From Caproiciproducens galactitolivorans (GTDB taxonomy: Bacteria > Bacillota > Clostridia > Oscillospirales > Acutalibacteraceae), in NCBI RefSeq assembly GCF_026672255.1, contig NZ_JAPOHA010000001.1, positions 62,001-126,000 of the forward strand: a stretch of DNA of 64,000 nucleotides, written 5' to 3'. How positions within the stretch are numbered: position 1 is the stretch's first letter; each line of letters starts with the position of its first letter. Of this stretch, positions 42,619-51,339 are shown piece after piece. Below the pieces are notes generated by a model. The model saw only the letters and a program-made list of their open reading frames with translations, had not been told where the DNA came from and ran no database searches. The position numbers were made by a program, and so were the translations under genes.

Positions 42619-42783
42619 ATGGATGAAAATACTGCGTGGAATTGTTTTCAACATACGGGGAATATCAGCGATTATCTGATTTATACGCAATGTAAGCACA
42701 ATCATGAGGAAATGCAAATGCGGGAGGACCTGGATGCAACTGGAGACCAAGGGCCTGGTGATTCTGGAGAAATGCGTGGGTGA
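42619..42783 (+). CDS. yqzL: YqzL family small protein
   Basis: A 54-residue frame (MDENTAWNCFQHTGNISDYLIYTQ...). The W-F-TG-I-YL pattern matches YqzL, the tiny protein found between era and recO in Bacillus and many clostridia; its function is unknown. A GGAGCGGG site precedes the ATG. Its last 50 bases overlap the recO start in another frame, suggesting translational coupling. Confidence 0.7.
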   Translation: MDENTAWNCFQHTGNISDYLIYTQCKHNHEEMQMREDLDATGDQGPGDSGEMRG

Positions 42784-43489
42784 GAGCGACCGTCTTGTCA
42801 CCGTGCTGACGGATAGAGAAGGCGTTTTGCACGCATTTGCCCAGCAGGCGAAAAAAATAAAAAGCAGCAAGCTTTCCGCAACTCAGCTGTTCAGCTATTC
42901 CCGCCTTTCCATTTTTAAAGGGCGGGATAAATACATAATCGATGACGCTCAGCCCATCGAGGTCTTTTTCGACCTGAGAAAAGATATTGAGCGCCTGTCC
43001 CTTGCCCAGTATTTCTGCGAGTTGGCGGGTGCGCTGGCTCCGCAGGAAGCGGAGGCGGGGGATTTTTTGCGTTTAATGCTGAATGCCCTGCATTTTCTCA
43101 GCAAGGGAACCCGCCCCAACGACCTTTTAAAGGCGATTGTGGAAATGCGGATGCTTTCACTAGCGGGTTATATGCCGAATTTGATCTGCTGTTCCGGCTG
43201 TTCGTGCTATGAAGCGGACCAAATGGCTTTTCTTCCGCGCAGCGGGCTGATTTACTGCGGGGACTGCTATAAGCCTTCACAGGAACAGGCGATTCTTTTG
43301 GGCCGCGGCGCGTTAACCGGAATGCGCCATATTATTTACTCCGATTTTGAGAAGCTTTTTTCTTTTACCCTTTCAAAAAAAGGATTAAAACAGCTTTCAA
43401 AAGCGAGCGAATGCTTTACGCTATGCACCCTTGAACGCAGTTTTCAAACGCTCGATTTTTACCGGCAGATGAAAACGGAGCAGGAGTAG
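42734..43489 (+). CDS. recO: DNA repair protein RecO
   Basis: A 251-residue recombination mediator. The N-terminal OB fold includes TKGLVILEKCVGESDRLVTVLT. The zinc site is in CCSGCSC...CGDC near residues 155-180. It loads RecA with RecR at single-strand gaps. ATG 42734 is placed 6 bases behind GGGAGG. Confidence 0.93.
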   Translation: MQLETKGLVILEKCVGESDRLVTVLTDREGVLHAFAQQAKKIKSSKLSATQLFSYSRLSIFKGRDKYIIDDAQPIEVFFDLRKDIERLSLAQYFCELAGALAPQEAEAGDFLRLMLNALHFLSKGTRPNDLLKAIVEMRMLSLAGYMPNLICCSGCSCYEADQMAFLPRSGLIYCGDCYKPSQEQAILLGRGALTGMRHIIYSDFEKLFSFTLSKKGLKQLSKASECFTLCTLERSFQTLDFYRQMKTEQE

Positions 43490-43572
43490 GGTTACAAGGC
43501 AAAGAATCGGAGTTGGATGAATAAATTGATTAATAAAATCGCAGGAAGAACATAGAAATAGAAGAGGTACCT

Positions 43573-45951
43573 ATGGAAGAAATGCAAAAACATTACCGGG
43601 CGCTGGAGCTCGATAAAATACTGAAAATGCTGGCGGGGGAAACCGCCTGCGACGATGCCGCGGAGCTTGCTTTACAGCTTACCCCATCCCATTCCCTGAG
43701 CGAGGTCCAGCGGCTTTTAAATGAAACGGACGAAGCCCATACCCTTATGGCCCGTTTTGGCGCGCCGTCCTTCGGCGGGCTGAAAAACGTTTCGAATTCC
43801 CTGCGCCGTGCGGAAGCGGGGGGCACGCTGACCATGGCGGAGCTCCTGCGTGTTGCCGGGGTGCTTCGCACGCTGCGCGGCATTGTGGATTGGCGGGCAA
43901 AAAGCGCCGGTCTGAAAAGCTGCCTTGACTGGCGTTTTGATTCCCTGATGCCCAATAAATATCTGGAAGACCGTATTTTCGGCGCGATTCTTTCCGACGA
44001 GGAAATGGCGGACACCGCGTCCGCGCAGCTTGCCTCCATCCGCCGCAAAATCCGTTCCGCCTCGTCCCGCGTAAGGGAACAGCTGGATAAAATGATTCAT
44101 TCCACCGCCTACCAGAAATATTTGCAGGACCCGATTGTAACCCTGCGCGGCGGCCGTTTTGTTGTTCCGGTAAAAGCGGAATTCCGCGGGGAAATTGCCG
44201 GACTGGTGCACGATACCTCCTCAAGCGGTGCAACCGTATTTGTGGAGCCGATGGGTGTGGTCGAGGCCAACAATCAGGTAAAAGTGCTCCAGTCGGAGGA
44301 ACAGGCGGAAATCGAACGGATTCTCGCGGAGCTTTCAGCGGAGATGGGAAATTTCGCAAGCGGCATTATCAGCGGATATCAGGCGGCCGTGGAGCTGAAC
44401 CTGATTTTTGCAAAAGCAAACCTCGGCTACAAAATGAAAGCGAGCCTGCCCCTTGTGAATGATAAAGGGGAAATCCAATTAAAGAAAGCGCGCCACCCGC
44501 TGATTGACCCGAACCGTGTCGTACCGACCGATATCGAGCTGGGAATCGGATTTGACACCCTCGTCATTACCGGCCCGAACACCGGCGGGAAAACGGTATC
44601 GCTGAAAACCGTCGGCCTTTTAACGCTGATGGCGATGTGCGGTCTGCTGCTCCCGGTTGCCGAAAACAGCCGCGTCTCCGTTTTCCAGAAGGTTCTGGCA
44701 GATATCGGCGACGAGCAGAGTATTGAACAGTCCCTGTCTACATTTTCGGCGCATATGACCAATATCATAAAAATTATCGCACAGGCGGACGAAACCAGCC
44801 TGATTTTGATGGATGAACTGGGGGCGGGAACCGACCCTGTCGAGGGGGCGGCGCTTGCCATGTCGATTCTGGAGGCACTGCGCAGGAAGGGCGCGCGGAT
44901 TGCCGCAACCACGCATTACGCCGAACTGAAAGCGTATGCCCTGCAGACGGCGGGTGTGGAGAACGCATGCTGTGAATTTGACGTAACCACGCTTCGCCCG
45001 ACCTACCGCTTGCTCATCGGTGTGCCGGGGCGCTCCAATGCTTTTGCCATTTCCCGGCGTCTCGGGATGGATGATGAAATCGTGGGACGCGCGAGGGAAC
45101 TGGTGTCCAGCGAGAACACCCGCTTTGAAGACGTGGTGCAAAGTCTGGAAACCAGCCGCCAGAAGCTGGAAACCGAGCGGGCGCAAACCGAGCAGGCGCG
45201 TCTGGAAGCCGACCGCGCGCAGAAGGAAGCGCAGAAAATCCGCGACAGTATTCAAGAAAAAGTGGATCAGGAAATGGAAAAAGCACGCCGTCAGGCCTCC
45301 GAACTGGTTTCGCGCACGCGCGGCCAGATCGACGCGCTGCTGAACGAAATGGAAGAACTGAAAAAGCAGAAGGATAAAGCGCTGAGCGCCGAACAGAAAG
45401 CAAAGCTGAAATCCGGTCTGCGCAGCCTTGAGGAAACCGCCGACCCCGTTCACAGCCGCGAGGAGCAGGGCGCGTATATTCTGCCCCGTCCGCTGAAAGT
45501 GGGCGATACGGTTTTGATCTACGATATTGATAAACAGGGAACCGTGCTGCAGCCTCCCGAAGGAAGCGGCCAGAACGTACTGGTTCAGGCCGGAATCATC
45601 CAGACCCGTGTTCCGCTTTCCAACCTCCGTCTGGTTCAGGAGAAGAAAACGGCCCGTAAACCGCGCAGAACGGTTACGCGCAGCATGACGAGCAGGGCGG
45701 AAGCCAAAGTGACAACCGAATGCGACCTGCGCGGGCAGACCATCGAGGAAGCGATTATGAACGTCGACCGCTTTATTGATTCCGCGCTTCTCAGCGGAAT
45801 CGAACAGCTTACCGTTATCCACGGCAAGGGAACGGGCGCCCTGCGCACCGCGGTGCAGCAGCATCTGAAGCGCCATCCGAGCGTGAGAAGCTACCGCCTT
45901 GGCACCTTCGGCGAGGGTGAAGCGGGCGTAACCATTGTGGAATTAAAATAA
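43573..45951 (+). CDS. mutS2: MutS2 family ATPase/endonuclease
   Basis: A 792-residue MutS2. The core and clamp lack the mismatch-reading domain; Walker A GPNTGGKTVSLKT is near residue 335, LILMDELGAGTDPVEG near 412, and a long coiled coil covers about 515-630. The Smr nuclease domain forms the end (ECDLRGQTIEEA, HGKGTGALR). Members restrain recombination and split collided ribosomes. No clear promoter; the spacer to recO is 83 bases. Confidence 0.95.
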   Translation: MEEMQKHYRALELDKILKMLAGETACDDAAELALQLTPSHSLSEVQRLLNETDEAHTLMARFGAPSFGGLKNVSNSLRRAEAGGTLTMAELLRVAGVLRTLRGIVDWRAKSAGLKSCLDWRFDSLMPNKYLEDRIFGAILSDEEMADTASAQLASIRRKIRSASSRVREQLDKMIHSTAYQKYLQDPIVTLRGGRFVVPVKAEFRGEIAGLVHDTSSSGATVFVEPMGVVEANNQVKVLQSEEQAEIERILAELSAEMGNFASGIISGYQAAVELNLIFAKANLGYKMKASLPLVNDKGEIQLKKARHPLIDPNRVVPTDIELGIGFDTLVITGPNTGGKTVSLKTVGLLTLMAMCGLLLPVAENSRVSVFQKVLADIGDEQSIEQSLSTFSAHMTNIIKIIAQADETSLILMDELGAGTDPVEGAALAMSILEALRRKGARIAATTHYAELKAYALQTAGVENACCEFDVTTLRPTYRLLIGVPGRSNAFAISRRLGMDDEIVGRARELVSSENTRFEDVVQSLETSRQKLETERAQTEQARLEADRAQKEAQKIRDSIQEKVDQEMEKARRQASELVSRTRGQIDALLNEMEELKKQKDKALSAEQKAKLKSGLRSLEETADPVHSREEQGAYILPRPLKVGDTVLIYDIDKQGTVLQPPEGSGQNVLVQAGIIQTRVPLSNLRLVQEKKTARKPRRTVTRSMTSRAEAKVTTECDLRGQTIEEAIMNVDRFIDSALLSGIEQLTVIHGKGTGALRTAVQQHLKRHPSVRSYRLGTFGEGEAGVTIVELK

Positions 45952-46000
45952 ATGGTTGGATAAGCGCCTGTGGGAACAAGATTTGCAGGAGGGGACTTCC

Positions 46001-46654
46001 ATGAAGACAACCCAAAAGCACAGTAAAACACCGGCCATTGTAATTTCCGTTTTTGTTTTTCTGCTGGCCGCGGCTGGAATCGCATTCGGCCTTGCGCTGA
46101 ATGATCCCAATCCGCCGCTTGTTCCTTCGGGGCAGACGGACAGCATCGCCGTCAGACTGATTCATGCCGCTGTTACCGGAGAACCTGCGCGCCTTTCAGA
46201 AGAGGAGGTCAGCGCACTGGTATCGCATAAACTTGCGCGGGATGGCGGCAAGGTTCAAGGCGTACGGTTCTCCATCAATGATAATCACACGGTAAACGTC
46301 TATATTCCCGCGGCCTATAAAGGGCTGCGCCTCGGTTTCAGCGCCGTGGTATCGCCCGGATGGGACAGTACGGCAAAACAGATGACTGCCGCCGTTCAAT
46401 CCGTTCGCATCGGACGCCTGCCGGTGCCGCCCCGCTGGTTTTTATCCCGGGTAAAAAAGGAGGCGCCGCAGGGCCTGACTGTGCAGGGAAATCAGATTCG
46501 GATTCCCTCTTCTCTGCTTGGCGGAATTCCTTTGACAGACAATCATGTGGCGTATATCAACGGATTATCCGTATCCGACCATGTTTTTCTTGTAAATGTT
46601 ACGGCGGATTTAAACGGCTTGAAGAATTATCTGGAAAACTTTTTAAAACCGTAA
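46001..46654 (+). CDS. YpmS-like membrane-anchored protein (DUF2140)
   Basis: A 217-residue protein with one N-terminal membrane anchor (about residues 11-32) and an outside domain. LSEEEVSALVSHKL, VYIPAAYKGLRLGFSA and LVNVTADLNGLKNYLENFL recall the YpmS/DUF2140 family, whose role is unknown. ATG 46001 stands behind AGGAGGGG. It follows mutS2 by 49 bases and ends at a strong terminator. Confidence 0.65.
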   Translation: MKTTQKHSKTPAIVISVFVFLLAAAGIAFGLALNDPNPPLVPSGQTDSIAVRLIHAAVTGEPARLSEEEVSALVSHKLARDGGKVQGVRFSINDNHTVNVYIPAAYKGLRLGFSAVVSPGWDSTAKQMTAAVQSVRIGRLPVPPRWFLSRVKKEAPQGLTVQGNQIRIPSSLLGGIPLTDNHVAYINGLSVSDHVFLVNVTADLNGLKNYLENFLKP

Positions 46655-46660
46655 AAATAC

Positions 46661-46711
46661 AAAGCGCGGTGAAAAATAGGGCTTTTCCTATTGACATTCA
46701 CCGCGCTTTAT
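46661..46711 (+). terminator. Terminator after the YpmS-like gene
   Basis: AAAGCGCGGTGAA (46661-46673) pairs with TTCACCGCGCTTT (46697-46709), with a nested AATAGG/CCTATT hairpin. The T tract is poor (ATTG). The right arm lies inside the next promoter. Confidence 0.75.
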
Positions 46712-46719
46712 TGTATAAT
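46691..46719 (+). promoter_or_regulatory. Perfect-consensus promoter of ylxM-ffh-rpsP, embedded in a terminator
   Basis: TTGACA (46691-46696), exactly 17 bp, TATAAT (46714-46719). The spacer is made almost wholly of the right arm of the terminator hairpin. Confidence 0.9.
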
Positions 46720-46724
46720 TCAAA

Positions 46725-46749
46725 CCTGTAAAGCAATTCACTTTACAGG
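46725..46749 (+). promoter_or_regulatory. Inverted repeat at the start of the ylxM leader
   Basis: CCTGTAAAG (46725-46733) and CTTTACAGG (46741-46749), a perfect 9-bp repeat with a 7-base loop at the predicted transcription start. It may be an operator or a 5' stabilising hairpin. Confidence 0.55.
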
Positions 46750-46767
46750 TAAACGGAGGGACACGCT

Positions 46768-47130
46768 GTGGCAAAAAATTTGGAAATATCGCTGTTGCTT
46801 GATTTTTACGGCGATATGCTGACTGAAAAACAGCGCGAAGTCATTGAATGCTATTACAACGAGGATTTATCCCTCTCTGAAATTGCGGACAACCAGGGCA
46901 TTACCCGTCAGGGCGTCCGCGACTCCATTAAGCGCGCCGAGTTTCAGCTTCTCGATATGGAGGAGCGTTTGGGGCTTGCCCGCCGCTTTCGTGAAATGCG
47001 CAGGGGCTTGGAGCAGATTAACGCAGCCGCGCAGCGCATTAAAGAATTTAATCAACATTCCATCTATTCCAATGAACTGGAAGAAGATGCGAAACGCATA
47101 CTGGAAATTACACAAAAGCTCTGCGAGTAG
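46768..47130 (+). CDS. ylxM: YlxM/p13 family SRP-associated DNA-binding-like protein
   Basis: A 120-residue protein with a sigma-70 region 4-like HTH (LTEKQREVIECYYNEDLSLSEIADNQGITRQGVRDSIKRAE, residues about 18-58) and a helical tail. YlxM stimulates the GTPase activity of the SRP system in some Gram-positives. It starts at GTG 46768 behind CGGAGGG, is first in the ffh operon, and is 15 bases before ffh. Confidence 0.9.
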   Translation: MAKNLEISLLLDFYGDMLTEKQREVIECYYNEDLSLSEIADNQGITRQGVRDSIKRAEFQLLDMEERLGLARRFREMRRGLEQINAAAQRIKEFNQHSIYSNELEEDAKRILEITQKLCE

Positions 47131-47145
47131 GAAGGAGGGGCTCCG

Positions 47146-48471
47146 TTGGCATTTGAAGGACTTGCCGATAAATTATCAGCCGCGTTTAAGCGCCTGAAAT
47201 CAAAAGGAAAACTGAACGAAGCCGACGTAAAGGAGGCAATGCGCGAAGTGCGCCTTGCCCTGCTGGAAGCCGACGTAAACTATAAGGTAGCGAAAGATTT
47301 TACGAATACGGTCAGCGAACGCGCCATTGGCTCCGAGGTTATGGAGAGCCTGACGCCGGCGCAGATGGTGATCAAAATCGTCAACGAGGAACTGACTGCG
47401 CTGATGGGCGGAAGCGACGCGAAGATTGCCAGCGCGTCTTCTCCGCCGACCATCCTCATGCTCTGCGGTTTGCAGGGCGCCGGTAAAACCACCCACGCGG
47501 GCAAGCTTGCGGTGATGCTGAAAAATAAAGGGCACCGTCCTCTCCTTGTCGCGTGCGATATCTACCGCCCCGCGGCGATTAAGCAGTTGCAAGTCGTCGG
47601 CGAAAAAGCGGGCGTTCCCGTTTTTGAAATGGGTACGGCGAATCCGGTGGAAATCTGCAAGGCCGCAATACGCCACGCAAAGGATTACGGAAACGATATG
47701 GTTTTAATCGATACCGCCGGCCGGTTGCAGATCGACGAAGTATTGATGAATGAACTGAAAGACATCAAAAATACGATTTCCCCGCATGAGATTCTGCTGG
47801 TCGTGGACTCCATGACCGGGCAGGAAGCCGTCAACGTTGCAAAAACCTTTGACGAGCTGCTGAATATCACCGGCGTTATCCTGACGAAGCTGGACGGCGA
47901 TACCCGCGGCGGCGCGGCGCTTTCCGTACGTGCGGTTACCGGGAAGCCGATTAAATTTGTCGGTACCGGCGAAAAATTACAGGATCTTGAAGTGTTCCAC
48001 CCCGACCGTATGGCCTCGCGAATCCTCGGCATGGGCGACGTTCTGACCCTGATTGAGGATGCGCAGAGCAAACTGGACCAAAAGGCCGCGGAGAAAACGG
48101 CTCAGAAGCTGATGCAGAATAAGTTCGATTTCAACGATCTGCTCGATCAGCTGGTGCAGGTAAAAAAGATGGGGCCGCTGAAAAGCGTGCTGTCCAAGAT
48201 GCCGGGAATGGAAAAGCAGCTGAAGGATGTGGATATCGACGACCGCGAAATGGACCGTATCGCCGCCATCATTCTTTCCATGACGCCGGAGGAGCGCGGA
48301 AAGCCTTCTCTTATTAATCCGTCCCGCAAAAGGCGCATGGCCGCCGGAAGCGGCATGAAGGTTGAGGATGTCAACCGTCTGTTAAAGCAGCTGGAACAGA
48401 TGCAGAAGCTGATGAAGCAGCTGAAAGGCCGCGGCAAACGCCGGTTCCCCGGCATGGGTATGCCGTTTTAA
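47146..48471 (+). CDS. ffh: Signal recognition particle protein Ffh
   Basis: A 441-residue SRP54 GTPase. The helical N domain leads to the G domain with GLQGAGKTTHAGKLA near residue 106 and DTAGRLQ near 188. The M domain has MPGMEKQ, a KRRMAAGSG RNA-binding stretch and a GRGKRRFPGMGMPF end. It carries membrane-protein nascent chains to FtsY. The start is TTG 47146 with AAGGAGGGG upstream. Confidence 0.95.
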   Translation: MAFEGLADKLSAAFKRLKSKGKLNEADVKEAMREVRLALLEADVNYKVAKDFTNTVSERAIGSEVMESLTPAQMVIKIVNEELTALMGGSDAKIASASSPPTILMLCGLQGAGKTTHAGKLAVMLKNKGHRPLLVACDIYRPAAIKQLQVVGEKAGVPVFEMGTANPVEICKAAIRHAKDYGNDMVLIDTAGRLQIDEVLMNELKDIKNTISPHEILLVVDSMTGQEAVNVAKTFDELLNITGVILTKLDGDTRGGAALSVRAVTGKPIKFVGTGEKLQDLEVFHPDRMASRILGMGDVLTLIEDAQSKLDQKAAEKTAQKLMQNKFDFNDLLDQLVQVKKMGPLKSVLSKMPGMEKQLKDVDIDDREMDRIAAIILSMTPEERGKPSLINPSRKRRMAAGSGMKVEDVNRLLKQLEQMQKLMKQLKGRGKRRFPGMGMPF

Positions 48472-48534
48472 TCAGAATTCATCCAAGAAGGAATTTTTGG
48501 TGAAGATATTTATCAATTCATGGAGGTGAACATT

Positions 48535-48777
48535 ATGTCAGTGAAAATCAGATTACGCAGAATGGGTGCAAAAAAAGCTCCTTTCTATCGCATAGTTGTT
48601 GCAGATTCCCGCTTCCCGCGCGACGGTCGTTTTATCGAGGAAATCGGTTATTACAATCCGCTCGAGCAGCCTGTCGTTGTGAAGGTTGACGCGGAAAAGG
48701 CCAAAAAATGGATCGCAAACGGTGCGCAGCCGACAGATACCGTAAAAGCTCTTTTAAAGAGCAACGGTGTACTGTAA
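48535..48777 (+). CDS. rpsP: 30S ribosomal protein S16
   Basis: An 80-residue S16 with the typical opening [24 protein letters not shown]. The start at ATG 48535 is 6 bases behind GGAGGTG; the in-frame GTG/ATG upstream is not needed. It is part of the ffh-rpsP-khpA unit. Confidence 0.97.
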   Translation: MSVKIRLRRMGAKKAPFYRIVVADSRFPRDGRFIEEIGYYNPLEQPVVVKVDAEKAKKWIANGAQPTDTVKALLKSNGVL

Positions 48778-48792
48778 TCGCGGAGGTTAATC

Positions 48793-49026
48793 ATGAAAGA
48801 ACTGCTGATTACAATCGCACAGGGTCTTGTGGAAGACCCGTCCGCCGTTCGTGTGGACGTTGACGAACCCAACGAGGAAGGAACCGTTGTTTATCATCTT
48901 CATGTTGCCGAAGACGACATGGGGAGGGTAATCGGAAAGCAGGGACGCATTGCCAAAGCGATCCGCATTGTCATGCGCGCCGCAGCGACCCGTAACAACG
49001 GCAAAGTTTCCGTTGAGATTGACTGA
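48793..49026 (+). CDS. khpA: KH-domain RNA-binding protein KhpA
   Basis: A 77-residue single KH domain with the GxxG loop GKQG in RVIGKQGRIAKAIRIVMRAAA. KhpA pairs with KhpB (Jag) in Gram-positives and influences cell elongation and division through RNA binding. It follows rpsP by 15 bases and is normally followed by rimM; here folT intervenes. Confidence 0.93.
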   Translation: MKELLITIAQGLVEDPSAVRVDVDEPNEEGTVVYHLHVAEDDMGRVIGKQGRIAKAIRIVMRAAATRNNGKVSVEID

Positions 49027-49034
49027 GTAGGAAA

Positions 49035-49071
49035 CAGGGCTGCAACGGTTCTTTTGTTGCGGCCCTGCTTT
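49035..49071 (+). terminator. Terminator after khpA
   Basis: CAGGGCTGCAAC (49035-49046) pairs with GTTGCGGCCCTG (49056-49067) with one G.G-type imperfection, followed by CTTT. Probably partial, so read-through into folT and rimM is possible. Confidence 0.7.
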
Positions 49072-49094
49072 GTAAATTGAAACTTTAAAATGAT

Positions 49095-49249
49095 AGCAGA
49101 GTAGAATTTTGAGCGTTAAGTGCTGCCTGAACGGGGAGTTGTCAGGCGGACGAAAAGGAAACTTGCGGTTCAGAATTCGCATCCCGCTGCTGCATACTCT
49201 GAGGGAAGCCTCTTTTATGTAGCAGAAAAAACATGAAGGAGGCTTTTTT
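49095..49249 (+). promoter_or_regulatory. Tetrahydrofolate (THF, folT-type) riboswitch with its switch hairpin
   Basis: The aptamer (49095-49192) matches the THF class: AGAGTAGA, the invariant GCGTTAAGTG (49112-49121), TGAACGGGGAGTTGTCAGGC and a closing AATTCGCATCCCGCTGC. Downstream, AGCCTCTTTTATGT (49207-49220) pairs with ACATGAAGGAGGCT (49231-49244). This hides the AAGGAGG ribosome site of folT and is followed by six T, so it can block translation, transcription or both when folate is bound. Confidence 0.95.
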
Positions 49250-49804
49250 ATGTATTCTTTTTTTCGTTCTATCAAACAATCTGCTGAAGAGTTAAAAAAC
49301 GCGTCAACCATTGCAATCTGCGGCTTGCTGATTGCCCTGAACGTAGTGCTGGGCCTTTTTGCCATCGTTATTACCAACGTATTGCAGATTCGGTTTTCGT
49401 TTCTTGCGGTGGCGGTGGCGGGTTTTCTTTACGGCCCTGTTGTCGGCGGGATTGTAGGCGCTGTCAGCGATATTGTGAACTTTGTTGTTCGCCCGACCGG
49501 GCCGTTTATCCCGGGCTTTACTCTGGATGCGTTTTTTACCGGATTTATCTATGCGCTCGTTCTTTATAAAAAGAAAATTACCGTCCGGCGGGTTTTGGCG
49601 GCAAACACGGCCGTGATGATTATTGTCAATATTTTTTTCAATTCCATCTGGCTTTCGCTCATGTACGGGCAGGCTTTTACTGCCATTATTTCTGCGCGTA
49701 TCATAAAAAACCTGATTATGCTTCCGGTAAATACCGGACTGCTGTATGCTATGATTCGGTTTGTTGAAAAAGTGCCGAGCCTTCGTTTCAAAAGGCAGAA
49801 GTAA
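49250..49804 (+). CDS. folT: Folate ECF transporter S component
   Basis: A 184-residue membrane protein with about six segments. GFLYGPVVGGIVGAVSDIVNFVVRPTGPFIPGFTLDAFFTGFIYAL is typical of the folate S-component family. It captures folate and joins a shared EcfA/A'/T module coded elsewhere. The THF riboswitch in its leader confirms the substrate class. Confidence 0.95.
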   Translation: MYSFFRSIKQSAEELKNASTIAICGLLIALNVVLGLFAIVITNVLQIRFSFLAVAVAGFLYGPVVGGIVGAVSDIVNFVVRPTGPFIPGFTLDAFFTGFIYALVLYKKKITVRRVLAANTAVMIIVNIFFNSIWLSLMYGQAFTAIISARIIKNLIMLPVNTGLLYAMIRFVEKVPSLRFKRQK

Positions 49805-49850
49805 CGGCATACGGCTTTTCATAAGCAGGCATCAATATTTGGAGGTCATT

Positions 49851-50366
49851 ATGCTGCATCAGTTTTTAGAAGCGGGGAAGGTTGTGGGAACCCATGGTCT
49901 TCAGGGTGAACTTCGCGTCGACCCATGGTGCGATTCCGCTGAATTTTTGGCGCGTTTTAAAACACTGTATTGGGATGAGGGCGCGGAGGAGGCAGACGTT
50001 GTTTCTTCCCGCGTGCATAAAAACCAGCTTTTGTTAAAATTGAAAGGCATCGATTCGATCGAACAGGGCGATATGCTGCGCGGAAAAGTGCTGTATATCC
50101 GCCGCGAGGATGCAAAGCTGGACGAGGGTTCCTATTTTATGCAGGATTTGCTCGGCATGGATGTGTACGACGCCGATTCCTATATTTATTACGGCACGCT
50201 GACCGATATTCTTCAAACCGGTGCCAATGATGTTTATCAGGTTACAGCGGAAGATAAGAAGAATTATTTGATTCCTGCTATACCGGATGTAATAATTAAT
50301 ATCAATTTAACGAACGGTAAAATGCAAATTCGGCCGCTCAGGGGGATTTTTGACGATGCGGATTGA
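49851..50366 (+). CDS. rimM: Ribosome maturation factor RimM
   Basis: A 171-residue two-domain protein: an N-terminal RimM barrel with GKVVGTHGLQGELRVDPWCDSAEF and a C-terminal PRC-like barrel (YFMQDLLGMDVY, YLIPAIPDVI). It binds S19 during 30S maturation. ATG 49851 stands behind GGAGGTC. It overlaps the trmD start by about 11 bases. Confidence 0.94.
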   Translation: MLHQFLEAGKVVGTHGLQGELRVDPWCDSAEFLARFKTLYWDEGAEEADVVSSRVHKNQLLLKLKGIDSIEQGDMLRGKVLYIRREDAKLDEGSYFMQDLLGMDVYDADSYIYYGTLTDILQTGANDVYQVTAEDKKNYLIPAIPDVIININLTNGKMQIRPLRGIFDDAD

Positions 50367-51126
50367 TTTTCTTACCCTTTTCCCGGATATGTGCGAAGCG
50401 GTGATGTCTGCAAGCATTATCGGACGGGCCCGTAAAAAGGGCGCGGTCGAAATTCATTGCCACCAAATTCGTGATTTTGCATATGATAAGCATAACCGGG
50501 TCGATGACGCGCCCTTCGGCGGCGGAATGGGAATGCTTCTGATGGCGGAGCCGATTGCCCTCTGCATTGATGATTTAATTGAAAAGCTGGGGGAAAAACC
50601 GCATTTGATTTATATGTCTCCGCAGGGGCAAACCCTTACGCAGCAGCGCGTAAGGGAACTGGCGGAATATCCGAATCTTGCCTTGCTTTGCGGGCATTAT
50701 GAGGGGATAGACGAACGCATTATCGACCGGTATGTGGACGAAGAAATTTCAATCGGCGACTATGTTGTTACCGGCGGTGAGCTTCCGGCGCTCGTTCTGG
50801 CGGATTCAGTCTGCCGTATGATCGACGGGGTGCTTTCGAGCGAGGAATGTTTTCGGGAAGAAAGCCATTTCCATTCGCTTCTGGAGTACCCGCAGTATAC
50901 CCGGCCGGCTGTTTGGAGAGGAATGAAAATACCGGAGGAACTTGTTACCGGGCATCATGAAAATGTACGAAAATGGCGCAGGAAGCAGTCGTTAATTCGT
51001 ACGGCTTTGAAGCGCCCGGATCTGCTGGAAGCAGCGGAATTGACCGAGGACGACCGGAAGTTTTTGTCCGATCTGCGGGAAAAATCGGAAAATACGGAAA
51101 AAGAAACGGATTCAGCGCAAGACTAG
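50356..51126 (+). CDS. trmD: tRNA (guanosine(37)-N1)-methyltransferase TrmD
   Basis: A 256-residue SPOUT methyltransferase that makes m1G37 in tRNAs to prevent frameshifting. MRIDFLTLFPDMCEAV opens it; the knot region contains LLCGHYEGIDERI and SIGDYVVTGGELPALVL. ATG 50356 fits the GGGGGA site better than TTG 50350. Confidence 0.95.
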   Translation: MRIDFLTLFPDMCEAVMSASIIGRARKKGAVEIHCHQIRDFAYDKHNRVDDAPFGGGMGMLLMAEPIALCIDDLIEKLGEKPHLIYMSPQGQTLTQQRVRELAEYPNLALLCGHYEGIDERIIDRYVDEEISIGDYVVTGGELPALVLADSVCRMIDGVLSSEECFREESHFHSLLEYPQYTRPAVWRGMKIPEELVTGHHENVRKWRRKQSLIRTALKRPDLLEAAELTEDDRKFLSDLREKSENTEKETDSAQD

Positions 51127-51243
51127 CAAAAAACGGTCATGGCATAGAAACCAAAAGTTTTCAACAATTACGGCAAATTGCACAAATTGAAACCAAATAG
51201 AAACCTCCCTATTCAGTCATCAATCCAAAGTTTTTTTATTTTG

Positions 51244-51271
51244 TTGACGGTTAACCGAATTGTGCTATAAT
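51244..51271 (+). promoter_or_regulatory. Promoter of the HPr gene
   Basis: TTGACG (51244-51249), 16 bp, TATAAT (51266-51271). The 51127-51243 stretch shows nothing else. Confidence 0.8.
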
Positions 51272-51339
51272 AACCTTGAATCTTGAAATTAACTAATTAA
51301 TGATTTGCGGAATTGATTTCCTGTTAGGAGTGAATAGTA

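Noticed and set aside
44620-45876. A 418-residue open frame on the minus strand
   Set aside because: Antisense to mutS2, whose motifs are all intact; composition and lack of a start signal mark it as a shadow.
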